This document shows positions 54,644 through 63,213 of a DNA stretch of 64,000 nucleotides, one piece after another; the first letter of the stretch is position 1; each line of letters opens with the position of its first letter. The stretch lies in NCBI GenBank assembly GCA_017432285.1, contig JAFRJM010000022.1:1-64000 (forward strand). Reading direction: 5' to 3'. Source of the stretch: Oscillospiraceae bacterium (GTDB lineage: Bacteria; Bacillota; Clostridia; Oscillospirales; Ruminococcaceae). Below the pieces are notes generated by a model. The model saw only the letters and a list, made by a program, of their open reading frames with translations. It made no database searches and was not told where the DNA came from. The translations under genes were made by a program, and so were the position numbers.

Positions 54644-55582
54644 ATGGTCTTTATTGTGATCCTTGTCGTTCTCTGGCTGCTGATCTCCTATATTATATAC
54701 CGCATCGGATTCTATACACCACTTCCGATGCAGCTCGAGCAGCTGAACACCGATAACAAGCCGGAACCGACTGAAGTCGACAAGAAAGTCATACAGTGGT
54801 GTCATGAGCTCGAGGCTGTTCCTTATGAACACGTCGAGACCGTGTCATTCGACGGTCTGCGTCTCTGCGGAAGATACTACCACGAAAAAGACGGCGCGCC
54901 GCTTCTCATAGGGTTCCATGGATACCGCGGAAAACCTTCCTGGGATTTCAGCCTGGGATATAAGATATATAAGCGCCTTGGATTCAACCAGCTCCTTATC
55001 GAGGAACGCGGACACTGCTCCAGCGAGGGACATACCATAACCTTCGGAGTGAACGAGCGCCTGGACTGCTCGTCTTGGATAGATTATGCCCTAGCCCGCT
55101 TCGGCAGTGATACGGATATCATCCTGGCAGGCATCTCAATGGGCGCCGCCACAGTACTTATGGCCTGTGACAACGGACTTCCCGAAAACGTTAAAGCCAT
55201 CCTTGCAGACTGTCCTTTCTCCAGTCCCTTAGATATAATAAATGTCGTTACATCGAGGGACATGAAGATCCCGGCAAAACTGGCTTTCCCGTTCACCTGG
55301 ACTGCTGCGTCATTCTTCGGCGACTTCCAGCTGGATGCAGACTCTGCTTTAGAATCCGTTAAAGCCACACCTGTTCCGATACTTCTCATCCATGGAGAAG
55401 CGGATCATTTCGTCCCGGTCGAAATGAGCAAACGCATATATGAAGCTAATCCCGAGATGATAGAATTCCACACTTTCCCCGGAGCCGGTCACGGCATGAG
55501 CTGTGTTGTGGACCCGGAGAGATATGAAAATATAGTCACCGCATTCACAAAGAAAATCCTTTCGGCACAAGAACAAACATGA
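54644..55582 (+). CDS. Membrane-anchored alpha/beta-hydrolase
   Basis: A 312-residue protein with an N-terminal membrane segment (residues 1-20) and a serine hydrolase fold: LLIGFHGYRGKPSWDF, nucleophile elbow LAGISMGAATVL, catalytic Asp in LIHGEADHFVPV and His in FPGAGHGMS. Resembles YqkD/BAAT-type hydrolases. A TATAAT lies 35 bases upstream. It overlaps the CCA-transferase start by four bases. Confidence 0.88.
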   Translation: MVFIVILVVLWLLISYIIYRIGFYTPLPMQLEQLNTDNKPEPTEVDKKVIQWCHELEAVPYEHVETVSFDGLRLCGRYYHEKDGAPLLIGFHGYRGKPSWDFSLGYKIYKRLGFNQLLIEERGHCSSEGHTITFGVNERLDCSSWIDYALARFGSDTDIILAGISMGAATVLMACDNGLPENVKAILADCPFSSPLDIINVVTSRDMKIPAKLAFPFTWTAASFFGDFQLDADSALESVKATPVPILLIHGEADHFVPVEMSKRIYEANPEMIEFHTFPGAGHGMSCVVDPERYENIVTAFTKKILSAQEQT

Positions 55583-56907
55583 TCATCCCTGAACACATCC
55601 TAAAAGCTATCGATCTGCTGAACAGCGCAGGCTACGAAGCCTATCTGGTCGGCGGTTGTGTCCGTGACGCTTTACTGGGTGTTCAGCCGAAGGATTACGA
55701 TATAACCACGTCTGCTCTTCCCGAACAGACAAAGGCTGTTTTCAATGGATACCACGTGATAGAGACAGGAATAAAACATGGCACTGTCACTGTGGTGATA
55801 GACCACTCACCTATAGAAATCACGACATACAGGGTGGATCAGGAGTATCTTGATCATCGCCATCCCGAGAATGTCGTCTTTACCACTTCTCTGAAAGAGG
55901 ATCTTGCCAGGCGGGACTTCACCATCAATGCAATGGCATACCACCCAAAAGAAGGCCTCATCGACTATTACGACGGAAAAAAGGACCTTGATACATGCAC
56001 TATCCGATGCGTGGGAGATCCTAAGGAGAGATTCAATGAGGATGCACTGCGTATCCTGCGTGCGCTGCGTTTCGCCTCCCGCTTTGATTCTCCCATAGAC
56101 ATAGATACAGAAAAAGCCATGAGAAAGTGCGCCGGCCTACTAAAAAAGATAAGCGCGGAACGCATAGCTGCGGAGCTAAATGAGATACTCTGCGGGAAAG
56201 GAGTGCGCCGGATACTAGTGGATGAGACAGAGATCCTCGGAGTACCGATCCCGGAACTTCTTCCCATGAAAGGCTTCGAACAGAACAATCCTCATCATAT
56301 CTACGATGTTCTCACGCATTCCGCAGTGGCGGTAGAATCCATTCCTCCGGAAAAGGATCTTCGCCTTGCAGCCCTCTTCCACGATATCGGAAAGCCGTTT
56401 TGCTACTCTGAAGGCGAAGACGGCGTCGGTCACTTCTACGGACATGCAAAACAAAGTGAGATAATAACGAAACGGATCATGGACCGGCTGAAATACGATA
56501 ATCAGACCAAAGATTCCGTGCTCCTGCTCGTCAAATACCATGATCTCCATCTGGAAGAGAACGAGAAGTCTATAAAGAGACTGCTCAGGAAGATCGGTCC
56601 GGAGATGTTCGACAAGCTGATACTGCTGTACTGCGCGGATAATCTGGCACAGAGTCCTGCCTACCGTGACAGGCAGGAGGGTTATGACAGGCTCTCTGCC
56701 ATAGCGGAGAAGATCCTGTCTGAAGAACAATGCTTCTCTCTGAAGGATCTCGCTGTCAACGGGTCCGACCTCATCCGGATGGGCTACAGACCGGGTCCTG
56801 CCCTCGGGGAAATACTGGATAAACTATTGACCAAAGTAATAGATGGGAAACTGAACAATGACAAAGAAGAACTTACTCGATACATTGAAAAACACTTTAG
56901 GCCATAA
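55579..56907 (+). CDS. cca: CCA-adding tRNA nucleotidyltransferase
   Basis: A 442-residue class II nucleotidyltransferase. GGCVRDALLGVQPKDYDITT forms the metal and NTP site, RRDFTINAMAY the linker and EDALRILRALRFASRF the tRNA head. A C-terminal HD domain (LAALFHDIGKPFCYS) is present. It completes the tRNA 3' end with CCA. It overlaps the hydrolase before it and the HTH-like gene after it. Confidence 0.95.
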   Translation: MIIPEHILKAIDLLNSAGYEAYLVGGCVRDALLGVQPKDYDITTSALPEQTKAVFNGYHVIETGIKHGTVTVVIDHSPIEITTYRVDQEYLDHRHPENVVFTTSLKEDLARRDFTINAMAYHPKEGLIDYYDGKKDLDTCTIRCVGDPKERFNEDALRILRALRFASRFDSPIDIDTEKAMRKCAGLLKKISAERIAAELNEILCGKGVRRILVDETEILGVPIPELLPMKGFEQNNPHHIYDVLTHSAVAVESIPPEKDLRLAALFHDIGKPFCYSEGEDGVGHFYGHAKQSEIITKRIMDRLKYDNQTKDSVLLLVKYHDLHLEENEKSIKRLLRKIGPEMFDKLILLYCADNLAQSPAYRDRQEGYDRLSAIAEKILSEEQCFSLKDLAVNGSDLIRMGYRPGPALGEILDKLLTKVIDGKLNNDKEELTRYIEKHFRP

Positions 56908-57568
56908 ACCGTCAGTCACGCTCACTGACGACATAAAACAGGCACTGAACATATACATCCAGCGCAATCTTGTTGCAATTGATGAAGAACAGATCGAAGG
57001 TCCTGTCCCGTCATTCTCAAGCCTCTCTTTAGATGAAACTGCTGAAATCTGGTCTGAAGAAAAAGAAGCGCGGGAAGCTGTTTCTGCTAAACCCCGCCCT
57101 TCACTGCCTCATTTTGATCAGGCTTTATCCGGTGCAGCCAAAGAAAAAAGAAAAGAGCAAAAAGAGCCTTCTGTTTCCTATGCAGCGGGCAATTTCTCAC
57201 AAAGCTCTCTTGATGAGCACCTCCGCAACCTGGATGCCAGTTTCTCAGCTTCTCTGCTCAAACTAATAGATGCCAAAGGAATGACAGACAGTGAATGCTA
57301 CAGAAAAGCAGGAATAGACCGCAGGCACTTCAGCAAGATGCGCAACGAAAATTATCACCCTAGCAAGAGCACTGTTCTGGCTCTCTGTATCGCACTATCC
57401 CTCAGTAAAAGCGAGGCGGTCGCTCTGCTTGAGAAAGCAGGGTATACCCTGAGCAGAAGTTCTGTTCAAGACCTGATCGTTGAATATTTTCTTGTAAACA
57501 GACAATGGGACATAGACTTGGTCAACGCTGCCTTGTATGAGCACGATCAGCCGCTTTTAGGATTCTGA
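56858..57568 (+). CDS. Protein with Cro/C1-like HTH domain, partner of the VWA protein
   Basis: A 236-residue protein starting 50 bases inside the cca gene. Residues 1-110 are polar and low in conservation cues. From about 122 a helical domain begins: FSASLLKLIDAKGMTDSECY, then GIDRRHFSKMRNENYHPSKS and ALCIALSLSKSEAVALLEKA, the layout of a Cro-like helix-turn-helix (142-195). The end EYFLVNRQWDIDLVNAALY is a family tail seen in Clostridia next to VWA or macro-domain genes. I know no tested function. A terminator separates it from the VWA gene. Confidence 0.65.
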   Translation: MTKKNLLDTLKNTLGHKPSVTLTDDIKQALNIYIQRNLVAIDEEQIEGPVPSFSSLSLDETAEIWSEEKEAREAVSAKPRPSLPHFDQALSGAAKEKRKEQKEPSVSYAAGNFSQSSLDEHLRNLDASFSASLLKLIDAKGMTDSECYRKAGIDRRHFSKMRNENYHPSKSTVLALCIALSLSKSEAVALLEKAGYTLSRSSVQDLIVEYFLVNRQWDIDLVNAALYEHDQPLLGF

Positions 57569-57615
57569 TTTGTCGCTTGCAGGGCGACCTTTGAACATAC
57601 TATCCCGGATAAAAT

Positions 57616-57643
57616 AAGACTGCCTGAGAGAAAAGGCAGTCTT
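57616..57643 (+). terminator. Intrinsic terminator between the HTH-like and VWA genes
   Basis: AAGACTGCCT and AGGCAGTCTT followed by TATTATTTT. Its position suggests partial read-through control between the two genes. Confidence 0.85.
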
Positions 57644-57663
57644 TATTATTTTGGAGGTAAACA

Positions 57664-58320
57664 ATGAGCAAAACACAAAAAACAGCTGAGATAGTATATA
57701 TCCTTGATAAGAGCGGATCCATGTTCGGATACACGACTGATACCATAGGAGGCTTCAATTCCTCCCTGCACAAGCAAAAGGAAGACGTCGAATCCGGAGT
57801 GATCACCACAGTGCTCTTTGACACCCGCCATTACACCCTTCATGACCGTCTCCCCCTGAATGACGTCCCGGACATCACTGAGAAGGAATATCAGCCGGGA
57901 GGAAGCACGGCTCTTCTTGACACACTGGGCGATACGATCTCTCACATTGAAAAGATCCATCACTATATACGTAAGGAGGATGTGCCGGAGCAGACCATAT
58001 TCGTCATCATCACAGACGGCCTGGAGAATGCCAGCAGAGAATATTCGCTGCAGCAGGTAAGATCCATGATCGAGAATAAGCAGAAAGAGGGTTGGGAGTT
58101 CGTGTTCCTCGGAGCCAACATCGATGCCATAGAGACAGCAGGTCATTACGGGATCGATGCGACCCACACAACGAATTTCTGCCAGGACAATGAAGGTATA
58201 GAACTGGCATTTGCATCTGTCTCCGATTTCGTTCACTCCCGCACAAGAGCACAAAAGGATTCTTCTGCTAAGTGGAAGAGCAGGGTCGAAGCAGACTATA
58301 ACTCAAGGGGTAAAAAATAA
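57664..58320 (+). CDS. von Willebrand factor A domain protein
   Basis: A 218-residue cytoplasmic VWA protein. The MIDAS residues are complete: VYILDKSGSM (Asp15, Ser17, Ser19), GGSTALLD (Thr82) and IITDGLEN (Asp118). There is no signal peptide or membrane segment. VWA domains bind partner proteins through Mg2+. It has its own GGAGG start after the terminator. The neighbouring HTH-like gene is the likely partner by conservation of pairing in Clostridia as I recall it. Confidence 0.85.
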   Translation: MSKTQKTAEIVYILDKSGSMFGYTTDTIGGFNSSLHKQKEDVESGVITTVLFDTRHYTLHDRLPLNDVPDITEKEYQPGGSTALLDTLGDTISHIEKIHHYIRKEDVPEQTIFVIITDGLENASREYSLQQVRSMIENKQKEGWEFVFLGANIDAIETAGHYGIDATHTTNFCQDNEGIELAFASVSDFVHSRTRAQKDSSAKWKSRVEADYNSRGKK

Positions 58321-58321
58321 A

Positions 58322-58345
58322 GCCTGCCCGATATTCCGGACAGGC
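58322..58345 (-). terminator. Terminator of lexA
   Basis: GCCTGTCCGG, loop, CGGGCAGGC on the minus strand, then TTTATTTTTTACC. It lies just past the lexA stop. Confidence 0.8.
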
Positions 58346-58363
58346 AGATGCTGAAAGGATTTG

Positions 58364-58945
58364 TCATTCATAATAGCGGTAATTTGCCACTACCTTACCA
58401 AGTATCACAGCATGATCTGTGACTATAGGTTCAAAAGCTGGGTTCTCGGCCTTAAGGACGATCAATTCTCCGTCCCTGTAGAAGCGCTTTACTGTGGCTT
58501 CATCATCGATGAGAGCTACGATGATCTCCCCTTCCTCGGCGACCTCTGTCTTCCTCGCTATGATGATGTCTCCGTCGAGAATACCGGCATTGATCATGCT
58601 GTCGCCCCTGACATGCAGGGCAAACAGTTCACCGTGATACCTGTGAGATGTGTTGAACGTGATGAACGTTTCAATGGATTCCTGAGCTAGGATCGGAAGT
58701 CCTGCAGCTACTGTCCCAAGGACCGGAACTTTTATATCATATGAGTCAGTGACTATGGAAACATTCCTTCTGGTTCCGTCCTTCAGCCTTACTTTCCCTT
58801 CCTCTTCCAGAGCATGGACCGCACGGAACACTGTGGATGTGGACCCGATACCGAGATCTCTGCACATCTCCCTAACGGAAGGCGCTTCGTCTGCATGGAG
58901 CACAAGGTATTCATATACCCTTTCTTTTGTATTTGCGAAACTCAT
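58364..58945 (-). CDS. lexA: LexA SOS repressor
   Basis: The start at 58945 has GGAGGG upstream; 193 residues. A winged helix (about 5-65, APSVREMCRDLGIGSTSTVF) is followed by the peptidase S24 domain: cleavage dipeptide Ala-Gly in GTVAAGLPIL, catalytic Ser in VRGDSMINAGI and Lys in IDDEATVKRFY. It represses SOS genes and self-cleaves with RecA. A near-match GAAC-N4-GTTT box lies directly before the gene, consistent with autoregulation. Confidence 0.93.
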   Translation of the reverse strand: MSFANTKERVYEYLVLHADEAPSVREMCRDLGIGSTSTVFRAVHALEEEGKVRLKDGTRRNVSIVTDSYDIKVPVLGTVAAGLPILAQESIETFITFNTSHRYHGELFALHVRGDSMINAGILDGDIIIARKTEVAEEGEIIVALIDDEATVKRFYRDGELIVLKAENPAFEPIVTDHAVILGKVVANYRYYE

Positions 58946-58961
58946 CAGGAAGCCCTCCATA

Positions 58962-58973
58962 AAACTTTTGTTC
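58962..58973 (-). promoter_or_regulatory. Possible LexA box
   Basis: On the minus strand GAACAAAAGTTT, seven of eight matches to the GAAC-N4-GTTC core used in Clostridia, 17 bases before the start codon. Confidence 0.45.
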
Positions 58974-59171
58974 TTTTTTCAATTTTAGCATTAGGTACCC
59001 GCCTTGTAAAGAAAATGGCTTTCAATAATTCACAGTTTATTAACATGAAATTCATTGATTGGACTAATACTTCCTTTATTATGTAGTTGTACTTAAGAAG
59101 CCGCAAATCTAAGTACTATCGCAAGATATTTCCTCCTCATTCTTTAATTTTGTACCCCTTTTAAATCCAGG
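58974..59171. other. Gene-free region between lexA and an orphan terminator
   Basis: About 200 A/T-rich bases with no credible reading frame. A plus-strand RNA ending at the terminator at 59172-59200 is conceivable. I see no other structure. Confidence 0.3.
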
Positions 59172-59200
59172 AAGACCTCGGAACGCAACTCCGAGGTCTT
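59172..59200 (+). terminator. Orphan intrinsic terminator
   Basis: AAGACCTCGG and CCGAGGTCTT with a nine-base loop, followed by CTTTTTG on plus only. The minus strand lacks a T-run, so it does not serve the MATE gene well. Confidence 0.75.
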
Positions 59201-59220
59201 CTTTTTGTATATTATTCTGT

Positions 59221-60642
59221 TCAGTCTTCTTCGGAATACGGGATATAATCTCCGGGCTTCGGCATCATCATGTATGCCATGCCGCTCTTTCCGTATCCGT
59301 AGTTGTCCCTATTCATGTATATGAGTACTGCTCCAAGGACGAATGACAGGAGCTCGGCTGCCGGGAACGAGAGCCACACACCCATGATACCGAAGAGCGC
59401 AGGCAGAAGGATAAGCATTGCCAGCCTGAACGCAAGGTTGCGCAGTGTTGTGAGGATACTTGCAACCTTCGGGTTTCCAAGGGCAACAAACATCCTCATG
59501 ATGAGTACGCATCCGGCAGTGAACATGCTGCTGAGGAACTCTATGGTCAGCCCTGTATAAGCCATATCATATACATTCTGGGAGTATCCTTCATGGAAGA
59601 ACATCCTCAGCATAGGCACTCTCAGCAGTTCACCAAGAATAGTTATGGCTATCGTTCCGTAGAACCATATCTTCAGGTTGTGGGTAAGTATTCTCTTGAG
59701 CCTCTTGGGGTTCCTGTTTCCGAAGTTGTATGCGATGACCGGTCCAACGCAGGAAGCATATCCGAAGAATCCTGCTGTAAGGATTATCCTGAGCTCGCCT
59801 ATGATAGCATTCGCAGCTACACCGTCCGCTCCTGCGAGACTAAGCAAAGTCCTGTTGGTGACAAGTGACGTCGTACCGATGGAAACGCTGTTGATGAACT
59901 GTGAGAAACCGCTCTTTGCAGAAGCGACCGCAGTATCGATATAACCACCTTTCGGATCTGTAAAGTGGATCTCATTCTTCTTTCTCATGTAGAAGAATAA
60001 GCCTATGAAGAATATTGCAAGCTCGCCTGCTGCTGTGGAAAGACTTGAACCGAGAACTCCAAGCCGCAGAATGGCTATGAGAACGATATCCAGAAGGATG
60101 TTCATGACACCGTTAGTCACGGAACAGATAAGCCCCATCTCAGGGTGTCCGGTAGTGGAGTAATACGATCCGAATGTAAATCCCATAAGGTTGATCGGCG
60201 TAATTGAAAGGACTATGCGGACATATGTCCTGGAGTTCTCTATAAGAGAATCATCCGCCCCGAGGAATCTGAGGATAGGGTCACAGAAGATGTTCATGAC
60301 AAGAGCTATCGCTGTGCCTACCACTGCGGCGATTATCGCGACACGTGTGAAGATCCTTTTTGCTTCCTCCTGCTTTCCCTCGCCCATCTTCTGGGCGGAC
60401 AGCGTGGTCGCTCCGATAGAAAACAGGTTTGAAAAACCCATTATTATCGCATTGGCTGGGCCAAGCAGGCTTATTGAAGCCAGAGCGTGCTCTCCGACAT
60501 ATCTGCTGACGAACAGTCCGTCATCGAGAGATTTGAACAGCTGGCTGAAAAGGCTCTGCAATATTGCAGGAGCTGCGAAAGCCAGCAGCTGCGTAAGTGT
60601 GAAATTCTGTCCTATCCTGTTTTGCGTCTTATTCTCTGCCAT
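59221..60642 (-). CDS. MATE-family efflux transporter
   Basis: The start is at ATG 60642; a GTG at 60651 is the alternative. The 473-residue protein has twelve membrane segments in two repeats: FTLTQLLAFAAPAILQSLF and LFKSLDDGLFVSRYVG in the first, FSQFINSVSIGTTSLVTNR in the second. It belongs to the MepA-like branch of MATE proteins. It is not adjacent to a regulator and shares only the fold with the exporter at 5726. The leader contains a GC-rich hairpin at 60666-60694. Confidence 0.9.
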   Translation of the reverse strand: MAENKTQNRIGQNFTLTQLLAFAAPAILQSLFSQLFKSLDDGLFVSRYVGEHALASISLLGPANAIIMGFSNLFSIGATTLSAQKMGEGKQEEAKRIFTRVAIIAAVVGTAIALVMNIFCDPILRFLGADDSLIENSRTYVRIVLSITPINLMGFTFGSYYSTTGHPEMGLICSVTNGVMNILLDIVLIAILRLGVLGSSLSTAAGELAIFFIGLFFYMRKKNEIHFTDPKGGYIDTAVASAKSGFSQFINSVSIGTTSLVTNRTLLSLAGADGVAANAIIGELRIILTAGFFGYASCVGPVIAYNFGNRNPKRLKRILTHNLKIWFYGTIAITILGELLRVPMLRMFFHEGYSQNVYDMAYTGLTIEFLSSMFTAGCVLIMRMFVALGNPKVASILTTLRNLAFRLAMLILLPALFGIMGVWLSFPAAELLSFVLGAVLIYMNRDNYGYGKSGMAYMMMPKPGDYIPYSEED

Positions 60643-60665
60643 AATATACACTCACTATACAATAG

Positions 60666-60694
60666 GCGCCCTGTTCCGCATAGGAACAAGGCGC
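60666..60694 (-). other. GC-rich hairpin between the MBOAT gene and the MATE gene
   Basis: GCGCC-TGTTCC and GGAACA-GGCGC with a five-base loop, about 25 bases before the MATE start on the minus strand. No T-run follows, so it may be a leader structure rather than a terminator. Confidence 0.4.
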
Positions 60695-60750
60695 TGACAA
60701 CATTCCTACTATATTAATTATACCTCACATGTCTAAAAACGCGAAACAGA

Positions 60751-62214
60751 TCAATATCCCTGATAGATGAAGGACGGTCCTCCGCCTGTCTGGATAATGA
60801 TATACATTGCAGCAACCGCAAGTCCCATTATCCAGTAAAGGATCCATCTCCGCCTGACAGGTAGAGCTTCAAAAGGATCAGTCACAGGAACTGCTCCACG
60901 CTCTGTAGTGGATCTGTACAGTGTGAAGTCTATCCATGTGGCTATAGCCAGGGACGCGATGATGCTTCCGAAATATATTAGATAGTATGTACCCGTATCT
61001 GACACACCTGCCGCAGCAAGATTAAGGAATTCCAATTTGAAAGTTCCGAGGTTCTGTTTCTCCCCCACCATCTGGATGAATCTCTTCATGTCATCGACAG
61101 TCTCCATCCTGAACGGGAACAGAGTCATCGTCCACCAGATATACACAAGAATTCTCTTCATCCAGCTTTTTGCTGTAAATGCCTCTGCGCCGGTAAGTCC
61201 TCTGCTGTTCTTGTTGAAAAATCTCTCAAGGAAACGGCTGGCGACTATCACCACTCCCCAGATGAGATTGGTGACTGTATTTCCATGCCAAAGTGCTGAT
61301 ACAGTGAAAACTATAAGAAGATTGATAAGAGTCCTGCTCTCGCCCTTACGGGATCCTCCGAGCGGGAAATACAGGTAATCTCTGAACCACTCTGACAAAG
61401 TTATATGCCATCTTCTCCATATCTCGCCCATTCCTGTTGAGAAATACGGAGCAAGGAAGTTCTCCTGCAGACGAACGCCGAACACGAGGGCTGAACCCAC
61501 AGCCATCGCGCTGTACCCCGCAAAGTCGAAATAAAGCTGAAGCGGATACAGGAACAAAGCTGTCAGTGCAGCAAGTCCTGAATGACTATTGAGATTGTCA
61601 TACACACCGTTTACTATGATGGCCAATCCGTCTGCCAGCACGACCTTGAACATTGCACCAATCAGAAGGCGTCTCATTCCCTCGACGATTATCTCAGGCG
61701 TCACTTCACGTTCTTTCAGCTGAGGAATAAGGTTCCTTGATTTAGCTATCGGTCCTGACAAGATATGCGGGAAAAAGAGAACAGAAAGAAGCCATTCAGT
61801 AAAATCTGTTTCCGGTTCCATCGCTCCCTTATATACGTCAGCAAGATATCCTACGGAAGCAAACGTGTAAAATGAAAGCCCAACAGGGAAAAGTATCGTA
61901 ATCGGATTCTCCAGGAAAGAAGTGATAAGGTGTGCATATTTGAACCAGCAGAGGTTTAGCACCAGAAGGACGATACCTGCCGCAGTCAGTTTTTTTGCTG
62001 TATTCCTGTCCGCAGCTGAAGCTATCTTTTTGCCAAAGAAGAACGTTATCAGCGCGGCACCCACAGCAATACCTAGCGATATAGGTCCGCTTGTCCATAA
62101 AAAGTAAATGCTCGCAGCTAAAAGAAAGTAGTTGCGGTACTTTACGGGAAGCAGATAATGGACTGCTGTGACCACTGCGAGAAAACACAGATATGTAAAT
62201 GTATTTAACAGCAT
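60751..62214 (-). CDS. MBOAT-family O-acyltransferase
   Basis: A 487-residue membrane protein with about eleven segments and the MBOAT signature: WRRWHITLSEWFRDYLYFPL, then SALWHGNTVTNLIWG with the catalytic His. AlgI/DltB-type enzymes move acyl groups across the membrane onto polysaccharides or teichoic acids. It lies nine bases after an SGNH-like gene, the usual partner that transfers the acyl group outside the cell. Confidence 0.92.
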   Translation of the reverse strand: MLLNTFTYLCFLAVVTAVHYLLPVKYRNYFLLAASIYFLWTSGPISLGIAVGAALITFFFGKKIASAADRNTAKKLTAAGIVLLVLNLCWFKYAHLITSFLENPITILFPVGLSFYTFASVGYLADVYKGAMEPETDFTEWLLSVLFFPHILSGPIAKSRNLIPQLKEREVTPEIIVEGMRRLLIGAMFKVVLADGLAIIVNGVYDNLNSHSGLAALTALFLYPLQLYFDFAGYSAMAVGSALVFGVRLQENFLAPYFSTGMGEIWRRWHITLSEWFRDYLYFPLGGSRKGESRTLINLLIVFTVSALWHGNTVTNLIWGVVIVASRFLERFFNKNSRGLTGAEAFTAKSWMKRILVYIWWTMTLFPFRMETVDDMKRFIQMVGEKQNLGTFKLEFLNLAAAGVSDTGTYYLIYFGSIIASLAIATWIDFTLYRSTTERGAVPVTDPFEALPVRRRWILYWIMGLAVAAMYIIIQTGGGPSFIYQGY

Positions 62215-62223
62215 CTGCGCCTC

Positions 62224-63213
62224 CTATGGTGTGGTCCTGCGGACGCATTCTGCAGGAAGGTCGGTGAAAACGAGCTCTACAAGGTAGGGCTTCACGGTAT
62301 TGGGTAAGTGATATCCGTCGTAGAAATTATCGTCGTTCTCAGTAAACGAGTTCGGGAACTCAAAATCGATGCTGGGAGCAATCTCTCTAAGCTGTCCTTT
62401 GTATTTTTCCGCTTCTTTGAGGATATCCAACTCCTCATATAGCTCATATATAGAGATATGGATAGGCGGGTATACAAAAACTATCTCTATGCCGTTGGCA
62501 TCGCAGTATTCCACCACCTCAATAAGTTTATCTACTGTCTCCTGACGCACGACAGGCGACTCACCAAAGTTTGAACGTATGAGATCTCTGTACTCCTCAA
62601 GATTCAGGCGGTACTTCTCTCCCATCTCCTGCGGGATATTCTGAACACGGGAATAATCTGTCGGATCCTCGGGGAATGTCATTCTCTCAGGATGCCCCAA
62701 AGAAGTCCAGACTCTGTTCATTATCTTGGTCTTAGCTGCGTTTATAGCACCGAGCCAGTGCCCTGCATGAAGAATGAAGTGCGCCGGATCTTCTGCCTGC
62801 TCAATGATAGACGGGATCCTGCCAGGACCCTGCTCGTCGATCGTTGAGTACAGATTGATCCCGAACACCACTTTCTTAAGCTCTGTATGCTCCGTTGCAT
62901 ACCAGAACAGTTCTATCAGCTCGCCTGTCTGGGCACCGCCGAATCCAAGCATAGTGTAGGGTTCACCGGATATTTCTTCAGCAAGATCCATATTCAGGTT
63001 TGCCATCCTGCTGTCCCCAAGGACTATATTCTCCGGATGATTGATGAGAAGTTCGCGTACAGAAGACAGCGGCTTGCACAGGTATTCGGATTCGCCTCCG
63101 CGCAGGCCGAAATAATCATACGGTTCAAAAGCCACGAACATCCCCAGCAAAACCAGGAACGGCAGGCAATACAAGATTAGTTTTTTAACTATCTTTTTCA
63201 ATCCAAACCCCAC
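62224..63213 (-). CDS. SGNH/DltD-like extracytoplasmic acyltransferase partner
   Basis: A 329-residue protein with one N-terminal membrane anchor (about residues 9-29). NIVLGDSRMANLNMD holds the GDS nucleophile (Ser68) and DGYHLPNT near the end the Asp-x-x-His pair (Asp299, His302). The fold is that of AlgJ/DltD-like proteins acting on the outer face of the membrane with an MBOAT. It overlaps the upstream gene by 16 bases. Confidence 0.78.
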   Translation of the reverse strand: MGFGLKKIVKKLILYCLPFLVLLGMFVAFEPYDYFGLRGGESEYLCKPLSSVRELLINHPENIVLGDSRMANLNMDLAEEISGEPYTMLGFGGAQTGELIELFWYATEHTELKKVVFGINLYSTIDEQGPGRIPSIIEQAEDPAHFILHAGHWLGAINAAKTKIMNRVWTSLGHPERMTFPEDPTDYSRVQNIPQEMGEKYRLNLEEYRDLIRSNFGESPVVRQETVDKLIEVVEYCDANGIEIVFVYPPIHISIYELYEELDILKEAEKYKGQLREIAPSIDFEFPNSFTENDDNFYDGYHLPNTVKPYLVELVFTDLPAECVRRTTP

